Of a stretch of DNA of 64,000 nt, positions 1 through 12,595 are shown in pieces. A model generated the notes under the pieces. That model searched no databases. It had not been told where the DNA came from and saw nothing but the letters and a program-made list of their open reading frames with translations. Position numbers and translations under genes: made by a program. How positions within the stretch are numbered: the stretch's first letter is position 1; each line of letters starts with the position of its first letter. The DNA is from Cunninghamia lanceolata (taxonomy: Eukaryota > Streptophyta > Pinopsida > Cupressales > Cupressaceae), in contig BSBN01001150.1 in the NCBI GenBank assembly GCA_027924645.1, forward strand, positions 1,364,001 to 1,428,000, in the 5' to 3' direction.

Positions 1-990
1 GGTTAAAACTTCTGCCCAAGCATGAGGAATGGCCAAGGGATGAATTTAAACCATGAATCAACATTTTAAAGCTCCAAAACACCTCCAAAATTTGTCCAGA
101 AGACAAACAATGTGAGCAACATTCCTTCTGCAACCAACACACCCCTGGAGCTGCACAAAACACCTCAAAAAACCCCTCGTTAAGGTCGAAACGCCTCAAG
201 TTTCATTGTAATGAAGACTGCAGATCAGAATCTGCCCTAAGATGGTGATTTTGCACCATCTCATGGCAGAGGGAGTGCAGGTAGAGCACCCGTGCGATGG
301 TGCGAAATGCCATTGTTTCAACTTTATTTCATTTGCTTTAACGTTATAACATAAAGTTATAATATTAACCTTATAATATTTGCCTTTTAAAATATTAAAA
401 TTGCCAATAAAAGATTTAAAAATTGTAATTTTTAACTTTAGGTAAATGGCAATTTTTGAATTTCCTCCTTCAGGAAACGATGCATTTCATTGCAGGCAAA
501 CAGGATTTCGAAGGGTCGTGAAAATTTGCACAGGGCCATTATTAATTATTTAGAGCAATCCCATTTCCTCAGAATTTGCATCACCAAATAATTTCAGGGA
601 CTTCATTTGTTAATCAGCCTGTCGGATACCTTCGTTGCAACTGGAATGCATTAAAATAATGCATCATATGACCTCTGATCTTGACAAAATTGAAACTAGA
701 GACATTTTATGCTAAAATGAGAAATGGGTTACCTTCAGAATTGTGAAATTTGAAACTTTTCGGGACACCAAATCTAGCCCAGTCGCAATCAGGAAAGAAT
801 TAAATATCCCATCAAAACTCATCCTGGAAGCATGAAACTAGGAAGGCATGTTACCATATGCACCAAAAAACTTCCCACCATACGGATTTGGAAGATGACT
901 TCTGAGCTGCAAGATTTTAATCAGCAAAGGTGGGCTTTGGGGTAGATTGAGCAACATGTCGACCCAGCCTCTGTCAACACATCGAAAGGA
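1..990. other. No gene recognised; flank of degraded copia element
   Basis: I see no open frame of useful length and no known motif here. It is moderately AT-rich and could be heavily decayed upstream pol of the copia relic that becomes readable near position 990, but nothing in it can be aligned by eye to integrase or the RT core. Confidence 0.4.
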
Positions 991-1688
991 TATAGGCACT
1001 TCAAATTTGCAAAATTTGAAGGTGCCAACATACTCTACTCATAAATAGTTGGTAGTCTTATGTTCGCTATGGTGTGCACCAAACCAGACATTGCACAAGT
1101 ACTGGGAGTAGTCAGTCGTTTCATCGCGAATCCAGTTGTGATCATTGAACAGCTGTACAGTGGATTCTCAGGTATTTGAGGGGCACTTCTGATGTTGCTA
1201 TTTATTATAGTGGGAGTAGTGTTTGGGTTAATGGATATGTGGGTGTAGATTTTGTTGCACAGAGATAAGAGAAAATCTACTATAGGTTATGTTTTCTCCT
1301 TAGCAGGAGGTGTTGTTAGCTGGGTTTCAAAGTTGCAAACAATGGTGGATTTGTCTACTACTGAAGTAGAATATATGGCAGTGACACAGGCTAGCAAGGA
1401 GGTGATCTGGCTTCATAGACTCTTGGGTAAATTGCAGATAAGCAGGATAACATGGTGTTGCATTGTGATAGCCAAAGTGCTATACACTTAGCATGGAGCT
1501 CAGCTTATCAAGCCAGAACAAAACATATTGATGTACAATATCACTTTGTATGTGAGGTGGTGGAAGGAGGACAGGTCTCTTTGGCTAAGATACACATTGA
1601 TATAAATCCAATAGATATTTTGACAAAGCCTACTAGTAGAGAGAAGTTCATATGGTGCAGAACTTCTCTTGGCTTGCATATCACTTGA
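990..1688 (+). pseudogene. Ty1/copia reverse transcriptase C-terminus and RNase H, frameshifted
   Basis: This is the 3' end of a copia polyprotein, which copies element RNA to DNA and removes the RNA strand. Around 1,040-1,130 the frame reads VGSLMFAMVCTKPDIA, the usual 'VGSLMYAMVCTRPDIA' block at the end of RT. Around 1,160-1,250 a second frame gives WILRYLRGTSDVA. From about 1,255 a third frame gives RDKRKSTIGYVF, then DLSTTEVEYMA, the RNase H core. After a further shift near 1,450, HCDSQSAIHLA and TKHIDVQYHF follow, the usual C-terminus. At least three frameshifts and an in-frame stop at about 1,034 show it is dead. The wording resembles Tork/TAR-like copia rather than SIRE. Upstream pol is not readable. 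Confidence 0.88.
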
Positions 1689-1750
1689 TGATAGGCAACA
1701 ACGACATTGGTCTCTCAATATGAGGAATTATTCGTAAGGTAGAAACATGA

Positions 1751-1765
1751 ATTCAAGTGGGAGAT
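1751..1765 (+). other. Polypurine tract of copia element
   Basis: The tract reads AAGTGGGAGAT directly before TGTTGAAATG. This is the typical plant Tork-like PPT/LTR junction, where plus-strand DNA synthesis is primed. It lies about 65 bases after the end of the RNase H frame, as expected. Confidence 0.8.
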
Positions 1766-2155
1766 TGTTGAAATGTGAAGTCAATTTGACTTATTCTAGC
1801 AGTGACGAACAGTGACTTATTCCAGCAGTGACTTATTCCACGTGTTCACCATGCAAAATTGCATGCGAAAGTGCCACTCACGCTTTTATGCATGGAAATC
1901 TTTATTTAGATTTGATCAATTTTTACACGTGCTTTTTCGTGAATATTTAGGGTTTTCGAGCTTGAATCCCAAGGCATGAGAAAATGTTTTGTAACTGCAA
2001 ATTTTCTTCTGAGAATAAAATTGAGAGATCTTTTCCCGTGGTTTTTTTCTTGGTATATTACCACATTTTCCACATAAATATGTGTTGTCTATTTTGTGCT
2101 TTTATTGCTAATTCACTATTATTTCAATTATGCACTGCTTATATTTCTAATGTAA
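1766..2155 (+). repeat. 3' LTR of the first copia element (right end approximate)
   Basis: It begins TGTTGAAATG immediately after the polypurine tract. A U5-like block with CCGTGGTTTTTTTC and TTTTCCACATAAATATGTG lies at about 2,035-2,085, the common copia 'GTGGTTTTTCCC...TTTTCCACGT' arrangement. The right end is not sharp: no clean CA terminus or target duplication is visible, so 2,155 is an estimate from usual Tork LTR length and sequence character. Confidence 0.6.
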
Positions 2156-3541
2156 TGCATACTACCTTGCAGTATCAAGTGCTCTAATGGTCCGCAAGGT
2201 TGACTTTCAAATGATATAAGTAATACAGACGGTTCCATATGTAGAAGTATTCTATAAAACACATGTTTGAGTACTTGCGGAAAATGGAGAAGGTATATAT
2301 CAGCGATATGAGTGCCTACAAAGACTATACATGCTTCATAGTATATCAGGTTTGAATCGCATGCAATTTTCTCTTATTTCATGTATTGCATAAGGTACTC
2401 AAGTCAGTTAGTAAAGAGTTGTATATGACTATCCTCTGGATCACAGTATACCAGAGTTAAGTCTCTGACTTTCTCCGGAAGTGATACATGAAGTTGTGTG
2501 GATCTGGGAATGTGTTCAGAATAGTGCATAAGTTCATTTATGAGAGTTTTAGATGTTTTGTTGTACCGCAATGCAAAATTCTAAGTCTTGGAATATCACA
2601 GTCTATCTGGAATGCTCTGTTTTCATCAATTCAACATGCTTTTTGTTTTGTGGATGCATATACTGATTAGATACTTTAGGAGAACGGTGTATGGATAGTG
2701 TTGAGAAGATACATGGTTGAAATCTTGGTCCGCGTAATTTTTTTGGCTTCTCCCCAGTGATGTGAAGATGGTTAGTTAGCAGTGATACTGTTGTTTGGGC
2801 CAACAATCCAGTTTCCTTCATATGCGGTGGATCTTGATTGGTTGGTTTGGCATTGGAAGATGTGTAGTGATGTTTATTGGATCTTATTATGAAGTGTTGT
2901 AATCTGCAACTTATTTCCTCTTCAATATGTGTTTTCCCTATGCCGACCTATACAGTATTACACATTTCATCTAAGAGTCTTTTTGGTGCTGACCTAATCA
3001 ATGTTTTAAGATGTTGCAGAGGATATATATAGAAGAACCAATTCATTTGTGGAGTGAAGGAGTGACAACAAATGTGATAGAATATAATGAGCAGTATGAA
3101 GTATGTGAAGTTGGTATGATAGATTAATTGTGCAGAAAAGAGGATTGCAACATCAACATAAGTCAGATGCTTCTTCCGTAGTAGTTCATAGTTATCATTG
3201 TAATTCTATGTAGTAGTGAGCTTTATTCAGGGAGTAGTATCTTCCTTGGGTTGTATCCCTAAAACAAAGGCAATAGGGAATTATAGCTTCCTTAGGTTGT
3301 AGCCCTAAAACAATGTTGTAAACATTTATAGCAGTGAGCAGTATATTGTGAGCTAACACTCACCATGGTTTTTCCCATTTTTGGGTTTTCTACATAAAAG
3401 TCATGGTGTCAATGTGTTGATTAATGTGGTGCATGTTCTACTTTCTATTCTCCAAGTAATTTGATTTGCTCTACAAATAAAGTAGTTAAGTTTTTGTATA
3501 TGTTGATTCACCCCCCTCTCAGCATCCTTGTGTGTTCAACA
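2156..3541 (+). repeat. 5' LTR of a second copia element (left end unresolved)
   Basis: The right end is clear: CACCCCCCTCTCAG, then TGTGTTCAACA, then a primer binding site. A second U5-like block (CACCATGGTTTTTCCC, GGGTTTTCTACATAAAAG) lies at about 3,360-3,400. Having two such blocks between 1,766 and 3,541 argues for two LTRs rather than one 1.8-kb LTR, although TGTTGAA at 1,766 and TTCAACA at 3,541 would make a matching pair of ends. Confidence 0.55.
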
Positions 3542-3543
3542 AT

Positions 3544-3556
3544 TGGTATTAGAGCC
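3544..3556 (+). other. Primer binding site, initiator tRNA-Met type
   Basis: TGGTATTAGAGCC lies two bases after the LTR terminus. It matches the standard plant copia site TGGTATCAGAGCC, complementary to the 3' end of initiator tRNA-Met, except for one C-to-T change. It fixes the LTR end at 3,541. Confidence 0.85.
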
Positions 3557-3607
3557 AAGTACCTTTGAGAAGCCTAACAAGCTGAGGTAGATCCTACATT
3601 TGAACAC

Positions 3608-4835
3608 ATGGAATCTGAAGCTATGCCAGATAATGTGTTTACTCTGGAACCAAATCTAGAAGCAATAGAACCTGAAGGTTGGGACCTCAACCTAGATGAA
3701 GTTGACCTTGAAGGAGAACTCTGGTCATCCCTTGAGGATCTGGATGAAGCAAGAGAACTAAACCAGAAATATGAGGACATGCTTGAAAAATCAAAGGAGA
3801 CAATTGTGAATTTGAAGATAAAAGATAAAGAATCAAAAGAAGAATTTGGAAAACTGAAAGCTCAGGAGGTAACATTAAACTCAAGGAGGCAGAAGATATG
3901 ATCTCTAATTTGAAAGTCATGGTTGAAGAAGACAAGAGGATTGAAGATTGCCTAAATATCAAGCTCAATGAGAAAGTTATTGAATGTTCAAAACTTGAAG
4001 AACAATTTGTTACTCTGATAAAATATCTGGAAAAAGAAAAAGAACAGATTGACAAGGGGTTAAAACTGAAGGGAGGTTCTGAGATTCTTGATGAACTAAT
4101 CAACTCTCAAAAGCCATCAAAAAAAAAATCTGGCCTTGATTTTGAAAAGGGGAAAAGTCCTATAATTATTGCATCTACAAACTTTTATGATAACTTCAAA
4201 GCAGAAAGAAAGTCTAAAACAAAGGAAGAAAAATCCTGCACTAAAGATCCTAAGAAGAATGCCTCCAGAGATGCAAAAGAAGAACGCTTCACGCCTATCT
4301 GGAGACAAAGAAAGAACAACAAGAAGAAAATTTTTAGAAATCCTACTGCTAAACAAATTGCTCCTACCATGTACGCTCAAGCTTTCAATGGTAATTGCTA
4401 TGCTTGTAATAAGTTTGGTCACAATGACATTGTTGAATGTAGAAGCAAGATGAATCAAAGCTCACTTAGGCCTCCAAGGTACAATGTTGTAAACTCTCAT
4501 AGTTAGTGTCAGTTAGTCATAGGGCTAATGGATACATAAGTAAAATGATGAGGAATGGTTTCATGAACAAGAACAATGCTATGACTTCCCAATTCTTCTA
4601 TGGTTACTGCTACACATGCAACAAGTTTGGTCATAAGGCTGCTAATTGAAGATCTAATGTGAGAAGAGGTGGGCATGCTCAAGAATCTAGCATCACCTAC
4701 TACAATTGTAATAAATCCGGATACATTGCAAGGTTCTACAAGGGAAGGAGTGTAAGGTCTTTTGCTCCTCAAAAGAAGATTGATATTGCTCAGAAAAAAG
4801 AAGGAAATGAACATGACATGGAGGAATAAGGAAGG
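3608..4835 (+). pseudogene. Copia gag with coiled coil and zinc knuckles, broken
   Basis: The ATG at 3,608 lies 52 bases after the primer site. The first 98 codons are acidic and heptad-like (coiled coil). A shift of frame near 3,880 moves the reading to the frame that is open from 3,898 to 4,506. That part holds EILDELINSQKPSKKKSGL, the usual plant gag block before the nucleocapsid, then basic linkers and a zinc knuckle at about 4,396-4,440 (CYACNKFGH, then C after five residues instead of four). A second knuckle at about 4,591-4,628 (CYTCNKFGHKAAN) has a TGA where the last Cys should be, and a third remnant near 4,695 has lost its spacing. No protease, integrase or RT follows, so the element is truncated or was replaced. 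Confidence 0.8.
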
Positions 4836-5338
4836 AAACAAAATAAAGGAAGGATCTGCAACTCTGGCTGGTGTAGATGGATCCTTTGGAAACTAAGAGG
4901 AGGAAGTACTGGTTCACGGGGAGTTGCAAGTGCAAACTTTTCAAACCCTTGAATGCATATGATGCTGGAATTTTCAGCATAATGGTTAAAAGTAACATGG
5001 AAATTTCTGGCTAATGATATTATGATGATTGATCAAATTTTTGGAGCAAATGGGCTCTTTGCAGAGGATTGCTGAGTGATCATAGATCTTTGTATACTAA
5101 AAAGTTGATTAGGTCAAGAATAGATGAATGCAATCAATGCGGAGCAACTAGGGTTGGTGAGAAGCCTATTTAGTTGATACTTGTTAAAATTTGATCTCAT
5201 TCGAATGAATTCAAGTGTGTGAAAGAGAAAAGGAGAGAAGAAGATCTTCAACAGAACTTGTGTGTAAACCCTAACGACAACATTATCAGGTATTCTTCAA
5301 ATTTCCTAGTTAAACCCTAGTTTTCTGAAGGAATTATC
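4836..5338. other. No gene recognised; leader before ORF-family copy 1
   Basis: There are only short open frames. No DTG protease motif is visible after the gag relic. The last ~150 bases (AAACCCTAACGAC, AAACCCTAG) look like a transcribed leader ahead of the ATG at 5,339, but no promoter element is convincing. Confidence 0.3.
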
Positions 5339-7480
5339 ATGGCAACACCAGTAGTAGTTGATGTTGTGGAGAGATCGAGACTGAAATTGAAGAAACACCC
5401 ATACAAATCCATAGAGACCGATAAGGATGGAGCCTTTTCTCACATTCCCTCTAATGTGTTGCATATAGAGGATGTTTAGATATACATCCACTCACAGCTG
5501 GATGAGTATGATCACCTGAAGTTGGAACAATTCAGGAATGATCATCTGCTAGGTGATTATTTTCAATTAAAGCTAGAGTTTGCAAATGCTGAGGCAAAAT
5601 GGCTAGACATATGGAAGGGTTTCCCCAACTTCTACTATGAAGAAGATTGGGTCAGGATTGCATTGAGCCAAATCCATGAGGATTTATTTTTCTTTGATCA
5701 ACCTCACATGATGATCACAAAGGAAGCAATCAGAGCTGTGACTCGATTGTGCTCCTTCGAACCAATGCCTATATTGAAAGCTTTGAAGAATGAGGAGGTG
5801 ATGAGACTTACCGGAGTGAAATTTGATAAAAGAACCTTAACTGTGGATGATATCACTAATCTAGGGGTTTGGTATGCCACTATGGGCATTGATTACAAAG
5901 TGTACTACACAAACATAGAGGGGACTGCTACTACCACTGCTATTCATACTACTTATTAGATGGTGAAAGAAGGGAATGACTATGACCTCTGTTTGCGGTA
6001 GCAATTATTGGACAATTTGAAGAGAACCAAGGAGACAAAGTACAAATTCTAGTATGGTCCTTTAATCTTTTGCCTTATGTTCTATTTTCTAAGGGAATTA
6101 ATTGCAATGAAGAATATGGTCTAGAAAGTAGATACCCCTATTGCTCATCAAATCAAGGACTATATGCGTAGTTTCCCTGATCACAAAAATTGTGACACTT
6201 TGTTTTGGGGATTTTTCAAAACATTTCAAAATGACATGCAAATGAGGGAAAGGATATCAGGAAAAGTAGTAGAAAAATACAAGAATGACATAACTTTCAT
6301 GGTGGACAAAGATAATTGCTATATGGAGGCAGTAGAGCTAAGAAATTTCTGGATAACCACCTCGCCTTATGAGGTGTCTAAATATGATTTGGTTGGATAT
6401 GCTGATATGTTGCTCAACAAGCCCAATGATCCTACTACTGAAAGATTTGGAACTTATGATGAAATCACCAACAAAAAAATTAGGAAGGATGTGGAGAAAA
6501 AAATAGAGAAGATGAAGTCAAAATTGGAGGAAATGCTTAATACTCCTGAGGGTTCAACAAAAGAACCTCCAACCACCTCTTCCTCACAAACTCCTAGAAG
6601 GACAAACTTAGGTTTGTCCTTGCTACTGCTACCTCTTCAAAATCCTTTGGACTTGCTCCGACACCTCTGAATAGGAAAATAATTGCTACTAAAGTTCTAG
6701 TACAGACCAAAACTACAGAGACAAAGAAACATAGACCTAAGGTCCAAGCAAAGAGAGGAAAGACCAATCTGGTGAAAATAGAAGATGAAGATGAAGATGA
6801 AGATGAAAAAGAATATGATATGTTTGAAAGAAGAAAGAAAAGAGCAAGAGAAGAAGAGGAAGAAGCAAAAACCACCAAAGGAAAAGAAAAAGGAAAAGAA
6901 AAGAACTCAAAAGAAACTTCTCAAGAAGAATTTGAGCATGAGCCTCTACAACTTGAGGCCACTGTGAATGCTATAGTAGAACATGGTGCTTTGAAACAAG
7001 TTGTAGATCTTTATGATAAGATTCTTGCTGATGACAAAGCCACAATTGAGGAAGCAATAATCAGGTACATGATGGCCTTCAATGTGGCCCTAATTGAGTT
7101 TATTGATCAGCTTCATGTAAGCCTTACAGACCTACTCACCAACAAAAGAAATGAAGCCATGGGAAAAGAGGCTGAGATGAGAAAATATGCAATTGAAAAG
7201 GTTGGTCCATCCATCACTGATGAAGAAATGATCAAGGTATCTCAAAAAAAAAGCAAAGGAATTCAGAGCAAAAAGGAGAATAAATATTTTAATGGGAAAA
7301 GACCTGGAAGAAATAGAGAGATTGGAGAAGGAAACTGTTGATGGCTATTTTGGCACATCAACTCAAGTAGAACAAATGATCACTCTACTTCTCCTAAAAG
7401 GTAAACTGATGATCTTGGTTTACCCCAAGGTCCATGTTTTGCTAGGTCACAACAGTGTTAAAATAGTAGAGTGGACAATG
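5339..7480 (+). pseudogene. Unnamed retroelement-associated coiled-coil protein, copy 1
   Basis: I cannot name this protein. One frame runs from the ATG at 5,339 to about 6,610, broken only by TAG stops at 5,477, 5,957, 5,999, 6,050 and 6,122. A frame shift near 6,610 and another in an A-run at about 7,240 carry it on to 7,480, about 710 residues. The N-terminal ~400 residues look globular, with HMMITKEAIRAVTRL at about 5,710-5,750. Next comes an acidic then Lys/Glu-rich linker (6,770-6,930), then a helical, heptad-like tail (6,950-7,370). The layout and two sequence blocks match the copies at 18.4-21.7 and 26.1-31.5 kb. By layout it could belong with plant transposon-associated 'mobile domain' proteins, which is only a guess. 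It lies downstream of a copia gag, with no pol between. Confidence 0.6.
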
Positions 7481-10014
7481 TGAATGTTTTTTCAAGGGGC
7501 CTATGCTGGTAATATCAATCTGGAATACCAAGTAACCTCTAATAGGTAGATGTTCAATTGAGTGAAAATGCTAACCTACTTCTAAGTTGTAAAAAAAGGA
7601 AAAAGAGGTTTAGGGTTTAGAAGGAAAATGTAAAATAGCTTGGACAACCTTTGCACTTGGCTTTTCACTTCATATAACAAACATTAGTGAGATCAAAATA
7701 ACAAGCAATGAATGACCAGTATTTTGCACAATCATGACCACTGTAAGTGCAAGATTCTAAGGAAATAAGCAGAAGAACAAGAAATTGAAAACACCATATT
7801 ACATGTGCAGAGTTCAAATCCTCATTCCTCCACCAAACTTATGATTTTATCAATAAAGCTCAAGATTCACTAATGCAAAGTTATATGCAAGGAAAAGAGA
7901 TGCAAGTACATTACCACCATAGGGAAGAAACACAGGAATAGATCTCAAAATTTGTCTTCTCATTAATTGAAAAAATTATTGGCTGATTAGGTTGGAATGT
8001 ATAACTAGGAGAAGTTATGTATGCATTTGCAGAGACCAAGCCTTACCAGAATTATATTTAACCTAGGAAGGTTAAGAGTAGGAATGTATAAGTTTTATTG
8101 CTTTTTGATCAAATGATTTTGTGTTTGAATTATTCCTATTGTAGAATAAATAGAGAAGCTATGAATATATTTCAAAACATCTAGAATAGTGATATGTCAT
8201 CACATAAGAAATCTACAACAATGACATGTATCATCATGATATTTGAAAGATATTCTATGTGAGTTCAAAATCTATTCTATGTAGAAAGTTCAAGATATAA
8301 ATAGGTTTACATATCACAATGAGATAATGGTATAAGTTTTATGCCTTGAGATCAAAGACTTTGGAATTGATATTCATTTATGTTAGAATATAATAAAAAA
8401 ATGATATTGTTATCATTAAGAACAACTTTGTATAGTGATACAATATCACTTACTCATTCAACAACAATGATAAGCATTATCAAGATAAACATAGGATGTT
8501 AAACATTAGTTCTTAATCTTTTCATTATAGAAATTTAGTTGACTTGAGAAGACCAAGAGGTCAAAAGCATTATATTGTTATCGTAGAATCAAAACCTATC
8601 TAGATTATAAGATTAAACTTAGTTAAGAGTATTGATGATAAAGATATTATACATTAAGGTATTATTTATATGAATATAGAAACTCATATTTTTATGAGAA
8701 ATGTGAATTCGTTTAGTGCCTAAGTGGTCTAGAAAAGACTAGACGATATTATATTCATGTTTTATTATTTTACATTCTTATATTTAGATAACAAGAGTTT
8801 TGATTATATATATAGTGTTAGAGAAGTTAAAACCCCTAGATTCAACCCGAAAGAGTTTAGAAAGATTAAAATTCTAAGTCAATTATGGCTTTGTTATAGT
8901 CTATTGTAAGTTACAATCGACAGTTTAAATCATCAAGAAAACCATAGTTCTAGACAGTGTAAATTAGAGTAAAGTCTAAGTCGTACTTTGCTTAAATTAA
9001 GTGATTTCCTGATAGATTCGACAACTCAACATATAACACAAGAGAGCTTAATTTTTGAGTCTTTGAGTAGAATGAAAGGAAGTCATAGACCCTGATATTT
9101 GCAAGAATGCAATTAAGGACTCTCTAAAAAGTTAAAATCATATAAACTATATATTGTGTATATATCCTAGATTATGGATTAAATTATAAGTCAGATTGAC
9201 TAGAATTTGAGTTTAGTCAAGGCAATTCATGTCTAGAATTACTAGTCAAACAAATCAATTGTAGGATGAGGTAGTTTCCAAGTTAATTTAGAGGTGTACG
9301 GACACACGACTACATTTATTGCAAACATATATTTATATAGAAATTTTGGCCAAAGTGATGCATTTGTCTCTGCATGCATTAGTCGGTTCATTGTGTCTAG
9401 ATGGCATGACCTGTCAGAATGATCATACTTGGCTAGAAGATTGTCTAGATTCATATGGTCGATTGAGTCACGTCAAACATGACACTAGAACTTAGATGGA
9501 AACCTATTCAAACTCCTTATGTCTATAATCTTTGTGAAGGGTAGTGCCACTTCCAGGAAGGAGGTTGTACGGGGGACCGTTAGTCTGTAGTTGGAGGTAA
9601 AGCACTCAGATGATGCTCTCCCTCTATAGTAGAAGACTCACTGAGACTTGTGAGATAGATATCAAGATTCTAGATGCAGTTTACTTCATGATTAACTTAT
9701 GATGTAAAATTATTCTTTTTTCCAAGTGCAATATATTTGTAAATGTAAAGTGAAATATTTTCACTATGATTTATCTTTGAAAATATTGTATTTCAAAGTT
9801 GGAAATATATTCAGAAAAGATATGCATTTAATTTTATGTGATTATGCAAATGTTAAAAAAATTCTCTCATGTTTATCATGTTCTTTTATTTTCTTAGTAA
9901 TTTGTGTGTAATTCCTAGTAATATGAGATGACATGTTATAGGGTTGAACTAAATGGAGAAAATCTCGGCAATGATCCCCATGGGAGTTTTTCTTAAGAAC
10001 CATCTCCATCTGAT
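7481..10014. other. AT-rich spacer, no gene recognised
   Basis: The sequence is strongly AT-rich with many stops on both strands. It may include LTR or 3' non-coding sequence of the preceding relic, but I found no TG...CA pair, PPT or primer site. A weak integrase-like reading on the minus strand at 9,242-9,454 was not accepted. Confidence 0.35.
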
Positions 10015-11124
10015 GTCAAATACATATACACACAAAGTGAACATCATTAAATTTTGAAAGAATTTGTACATATACACTTCACACAAAATGAACATCAAAG
10101 TGTTTTTCTACACACAAATACACAATGAATGCCAAAGTTCATTCACACACACATACATGTGCACACAGAGGGAATGCTAAAGTTCATTCACACACACATA
10201 GAGTGAATGCCAAAGTTCACACACAAACATGTTTATTCATACATGAGCCACACAAAATGATAGCCAAATTTCATTCACACACATGTTCATTCATAAACGA
10301 GCCACACAAAGTGATAGCCAAAGTTCATTCATACAAACAAACAAAAGAATGTTAAATCTTTAAATCACATTCCATACAAAGTGAACATCAAAGTTTAAAG
10401 TGAATGCCTAAGTTAACTTTCAAGCGCCCACACACACACAATTCACATAAACAAAAAGTGAATGCCAAAATTCAAACATACTTAATTCACACAAAGTTAG
10501 TACAAACACGCATGGAGTAAACACTAAGTTCAAACATGTAAAAATACAAACACACACATATAAAGTGATTGCCAAAGTTACAAAACATACTAAAGTGCAA
10601 ACACATTTCACATACAATTTGGTCAAACACACACCACACCAAGTGAATTCCAAAATTAAATTTCAAACGCACAATTCACACAAAATCAATGTCAAAGTTA
10701 AAACACACACTTTACACATAGAAAGTGAACATGTTCCCAAGTTTAAACATGCTTCATAATTAGTTTAACCACACATGAGATAAACACTCAAATTCAGACA
10801 TGCCTAATTACAACCACACATAAAGTAAATGTTGAAGTTAAAACACACTCTTCACACTTGAAGTTAGTTCAATCATTTCATACATAGCTTGTTCAAACAC
10901 ACTTCATACGTATACAAAGTAAATGATAAAGTTCAAATATGCACATAAAGTGAATGCCAAAATTAGTACACTCACACACACAAAGTGGGTGCCAAAGTTA
11001 ACACACTCTTCACATAAAGTGAATGTGAAAGTTTGCACACATAAAGTGAGTACCAAAGTTATAATGCACTCTTCACACAAAGTTAGTTCAATCACATCAT
11101 ACATATATGAAGTAAACACTAAAG

Positions 11125-11163
<39 letters not shown>

Positions 11164-11489
11164 AATAAGATAATCAAATCTAAGTGAAAGGTGAAATCTA
11201 AACACTTCATACAAAGTAATTGCCAAAGTTAGTTCAAACACATGCTTCAGACACATAAAAAGTGAATGCTAAAGTTCAAACACACACTTCACACACAAAA
11301 GTAAGAATTAAAATTTAAACATGTCAATTTACAATTCACACTAAGTAAATGCAAAATTTCAAACTTACACAAACACACAAATGGTAAATAGATCAAAAAA
11401 GTGAATACCAAAGGTAGTTCACTAAGATTTCACACATAAAAAATTAAAGCCAAAGTTAGTTCAAACACATGCTTCACACATAGGAAAAG
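10015..11489. repeat. Degenerate satellite-like array (AAAGTGAATGCCAAAGTTC family), left part
   Basis: The core words AAAGTGAATGCC, CAAAGTTCA, AACACAC and CTTCACACA recur at irregular 30-60 base spacing with CA-rich linkers, including a pure CA run at about 11,127-11,158. The same array resumes at 17,060 after the inserted LTR element, and a related array occupies 56.7-59.7 kb. Short open frames rich in His/Thr/Lys are by-products of the repeat. Confidence 0.85.
11485..11489. other. Target site duplication AAAAG (left)
   Basis: AAAAG precedes the TGGTGCAGGAG terminus of the 5' LTR and is repeated at 17,060-17,064 after the 3' LTR. Removing the element rejoins the array as GGAAAAGTGAATGC, which fits its repeat unit, so this is a true insertion scar. 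Confidence 0.93.
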
Positions 11490-11753
11490 TGGTGCAGGAG
11501 CACCTACCTGACAGCTGGTCTGGATAAGGCAGTTAGTAGTTTAGGTCCTGTTTATGTCTCCAAGAAGGTCTGTTAAGACCAGTTGCATGTAATAAGGTCA
11601 AGCTGATCATGATAAGATCATGCTGACCGGGCTTTTTCTATTTTTAGCTAGTTAGTTATAACAGCTGTCATGATGTATGTTCGGTGGGATCTCCCAGCCG
11701 CTTGGAGAGTTCCCAGCCGCTTGGAGTCGGGTCAGTAGTACTCGTAGGAAAGT

Positions 11754-11762
11754 CTTTATAAG
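11754..11762 (+). promoter_or_regulatory. Putative LTR TATA box
   Basis: CTTTATAAGC lies about 265 bp into the LTR and about 115 bp before AATAAAG. That spacing suits a U3/R promoter. The 3' LTR has an identical copy at +3,900. No start site can be proven from sequence. Confidence 0.5.
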
Positions 11763-12565
11763 CATGAGATCGTTTGATATGAGACAGACAGATATCATCG
11801 ATCGAGCTAGTTGCAGAGAGTGAGACTGAGAGAGAGGCTGATCATTTGTATTGCATCTTTTGAAGTCAATAAAGAGATCCTGTTTGTGTTCATCCTCTGT
11901 TGAATTCTATTGCTTGACCGATTTGCTGGTTTGAGAGGATTCATGGATGTACTGGTCCATTCCACCGGTTGATCCGTCTGATCGGTGGAATGGTAGTGTA
12001 TAGTAGGTTAGGTGGTAGATTGTTTTCCGTGTGTATGCAGGTGTGCAGGTTCGCCGTCAAAAGATGTTGAAGACCCTAGCATAGGTATGTGCTAGGTCAA
12101 ACTGATAAGACAGAGTGTGGAGGATCACCCTGAGGTTGGATCGGGTCATCCCTGGAGGGTCGGCGAAGTGAGATTTCGCTAAGTGAAGAAGTTCGCTAAA
12201 ACGGCATCATCAGGATATCTGGGTGAATATCCTGCAGACAGTTCGGATATCGTCATCCGGATAAGTGAAGGAGATCGGCATGATGTTGTCGATTGCATGA
12301 AGTGTGAGTTCGTCGGGGTGATCATCATCTGGAGGAGCCGAGGAGGAGTGCATCGGCATCAGGTAGAAGATCGGGTCATGAAACTGTTGGAGTTTTCATG
12401 TTGCGAGTGCATCAGGATGTTTTAGGCCGGACATAGACTAAGTGCATGTATCGGCATCAGGATCATCATATCGGAGTGCCAAACATCCGCCTATCGCGAG
12501 TAGATGCGGGAGAGAAAGTTCGTGTTTTTCGACTAAGTGTTGGAGAAGGTCATCAGGATATTGGG

Positions 12566-12595
12566 TGACGTCATCGTCATCAGGATATGACGTCA
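12566..12595. promoter_or_regulatory. Paired TGACGTCA palindromes in LTR
   Basis: Two perfect TGACGTCA octamers start at 12,566 and 12,588, 22 bp apart (about two helical turns), each followed by TCGTCATCAGGATAT. TGACGTCA is the known consensus for plant TGA-class and related bZIP factors. They lie downstream of the apparent TATA box, within transcribed U5. The 3' LTR carries the same pair at 16,466 and 16,488. Binding is inferred. Confidence 0.5.

Noticed and set aside
1766..3541. A single 1,776-bp LTR with TGTTGAA/TTCAACA ends
   Set aside because: Two separate U5-like blocks are present, which fits two LTRs better; kept only as an alternative.
9242..9454. Minus-strand frame with a faint copia-integrase look (MHAETNASLWPKF, CPYTSKLTWKLPH)
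   Set aside because: The resemblance is limited to a few residues around Leu-Trp and no neighbouring pol motif supports it, so chance is likely.
10125..11168. His/Thr/Lys-rich repeating frames in the CA-rich array
   Set aside because: They are translations of the repeat words and are broken whenever the spacing changes. The same happens at 57-59 kb, so there is no sign of coding selection.
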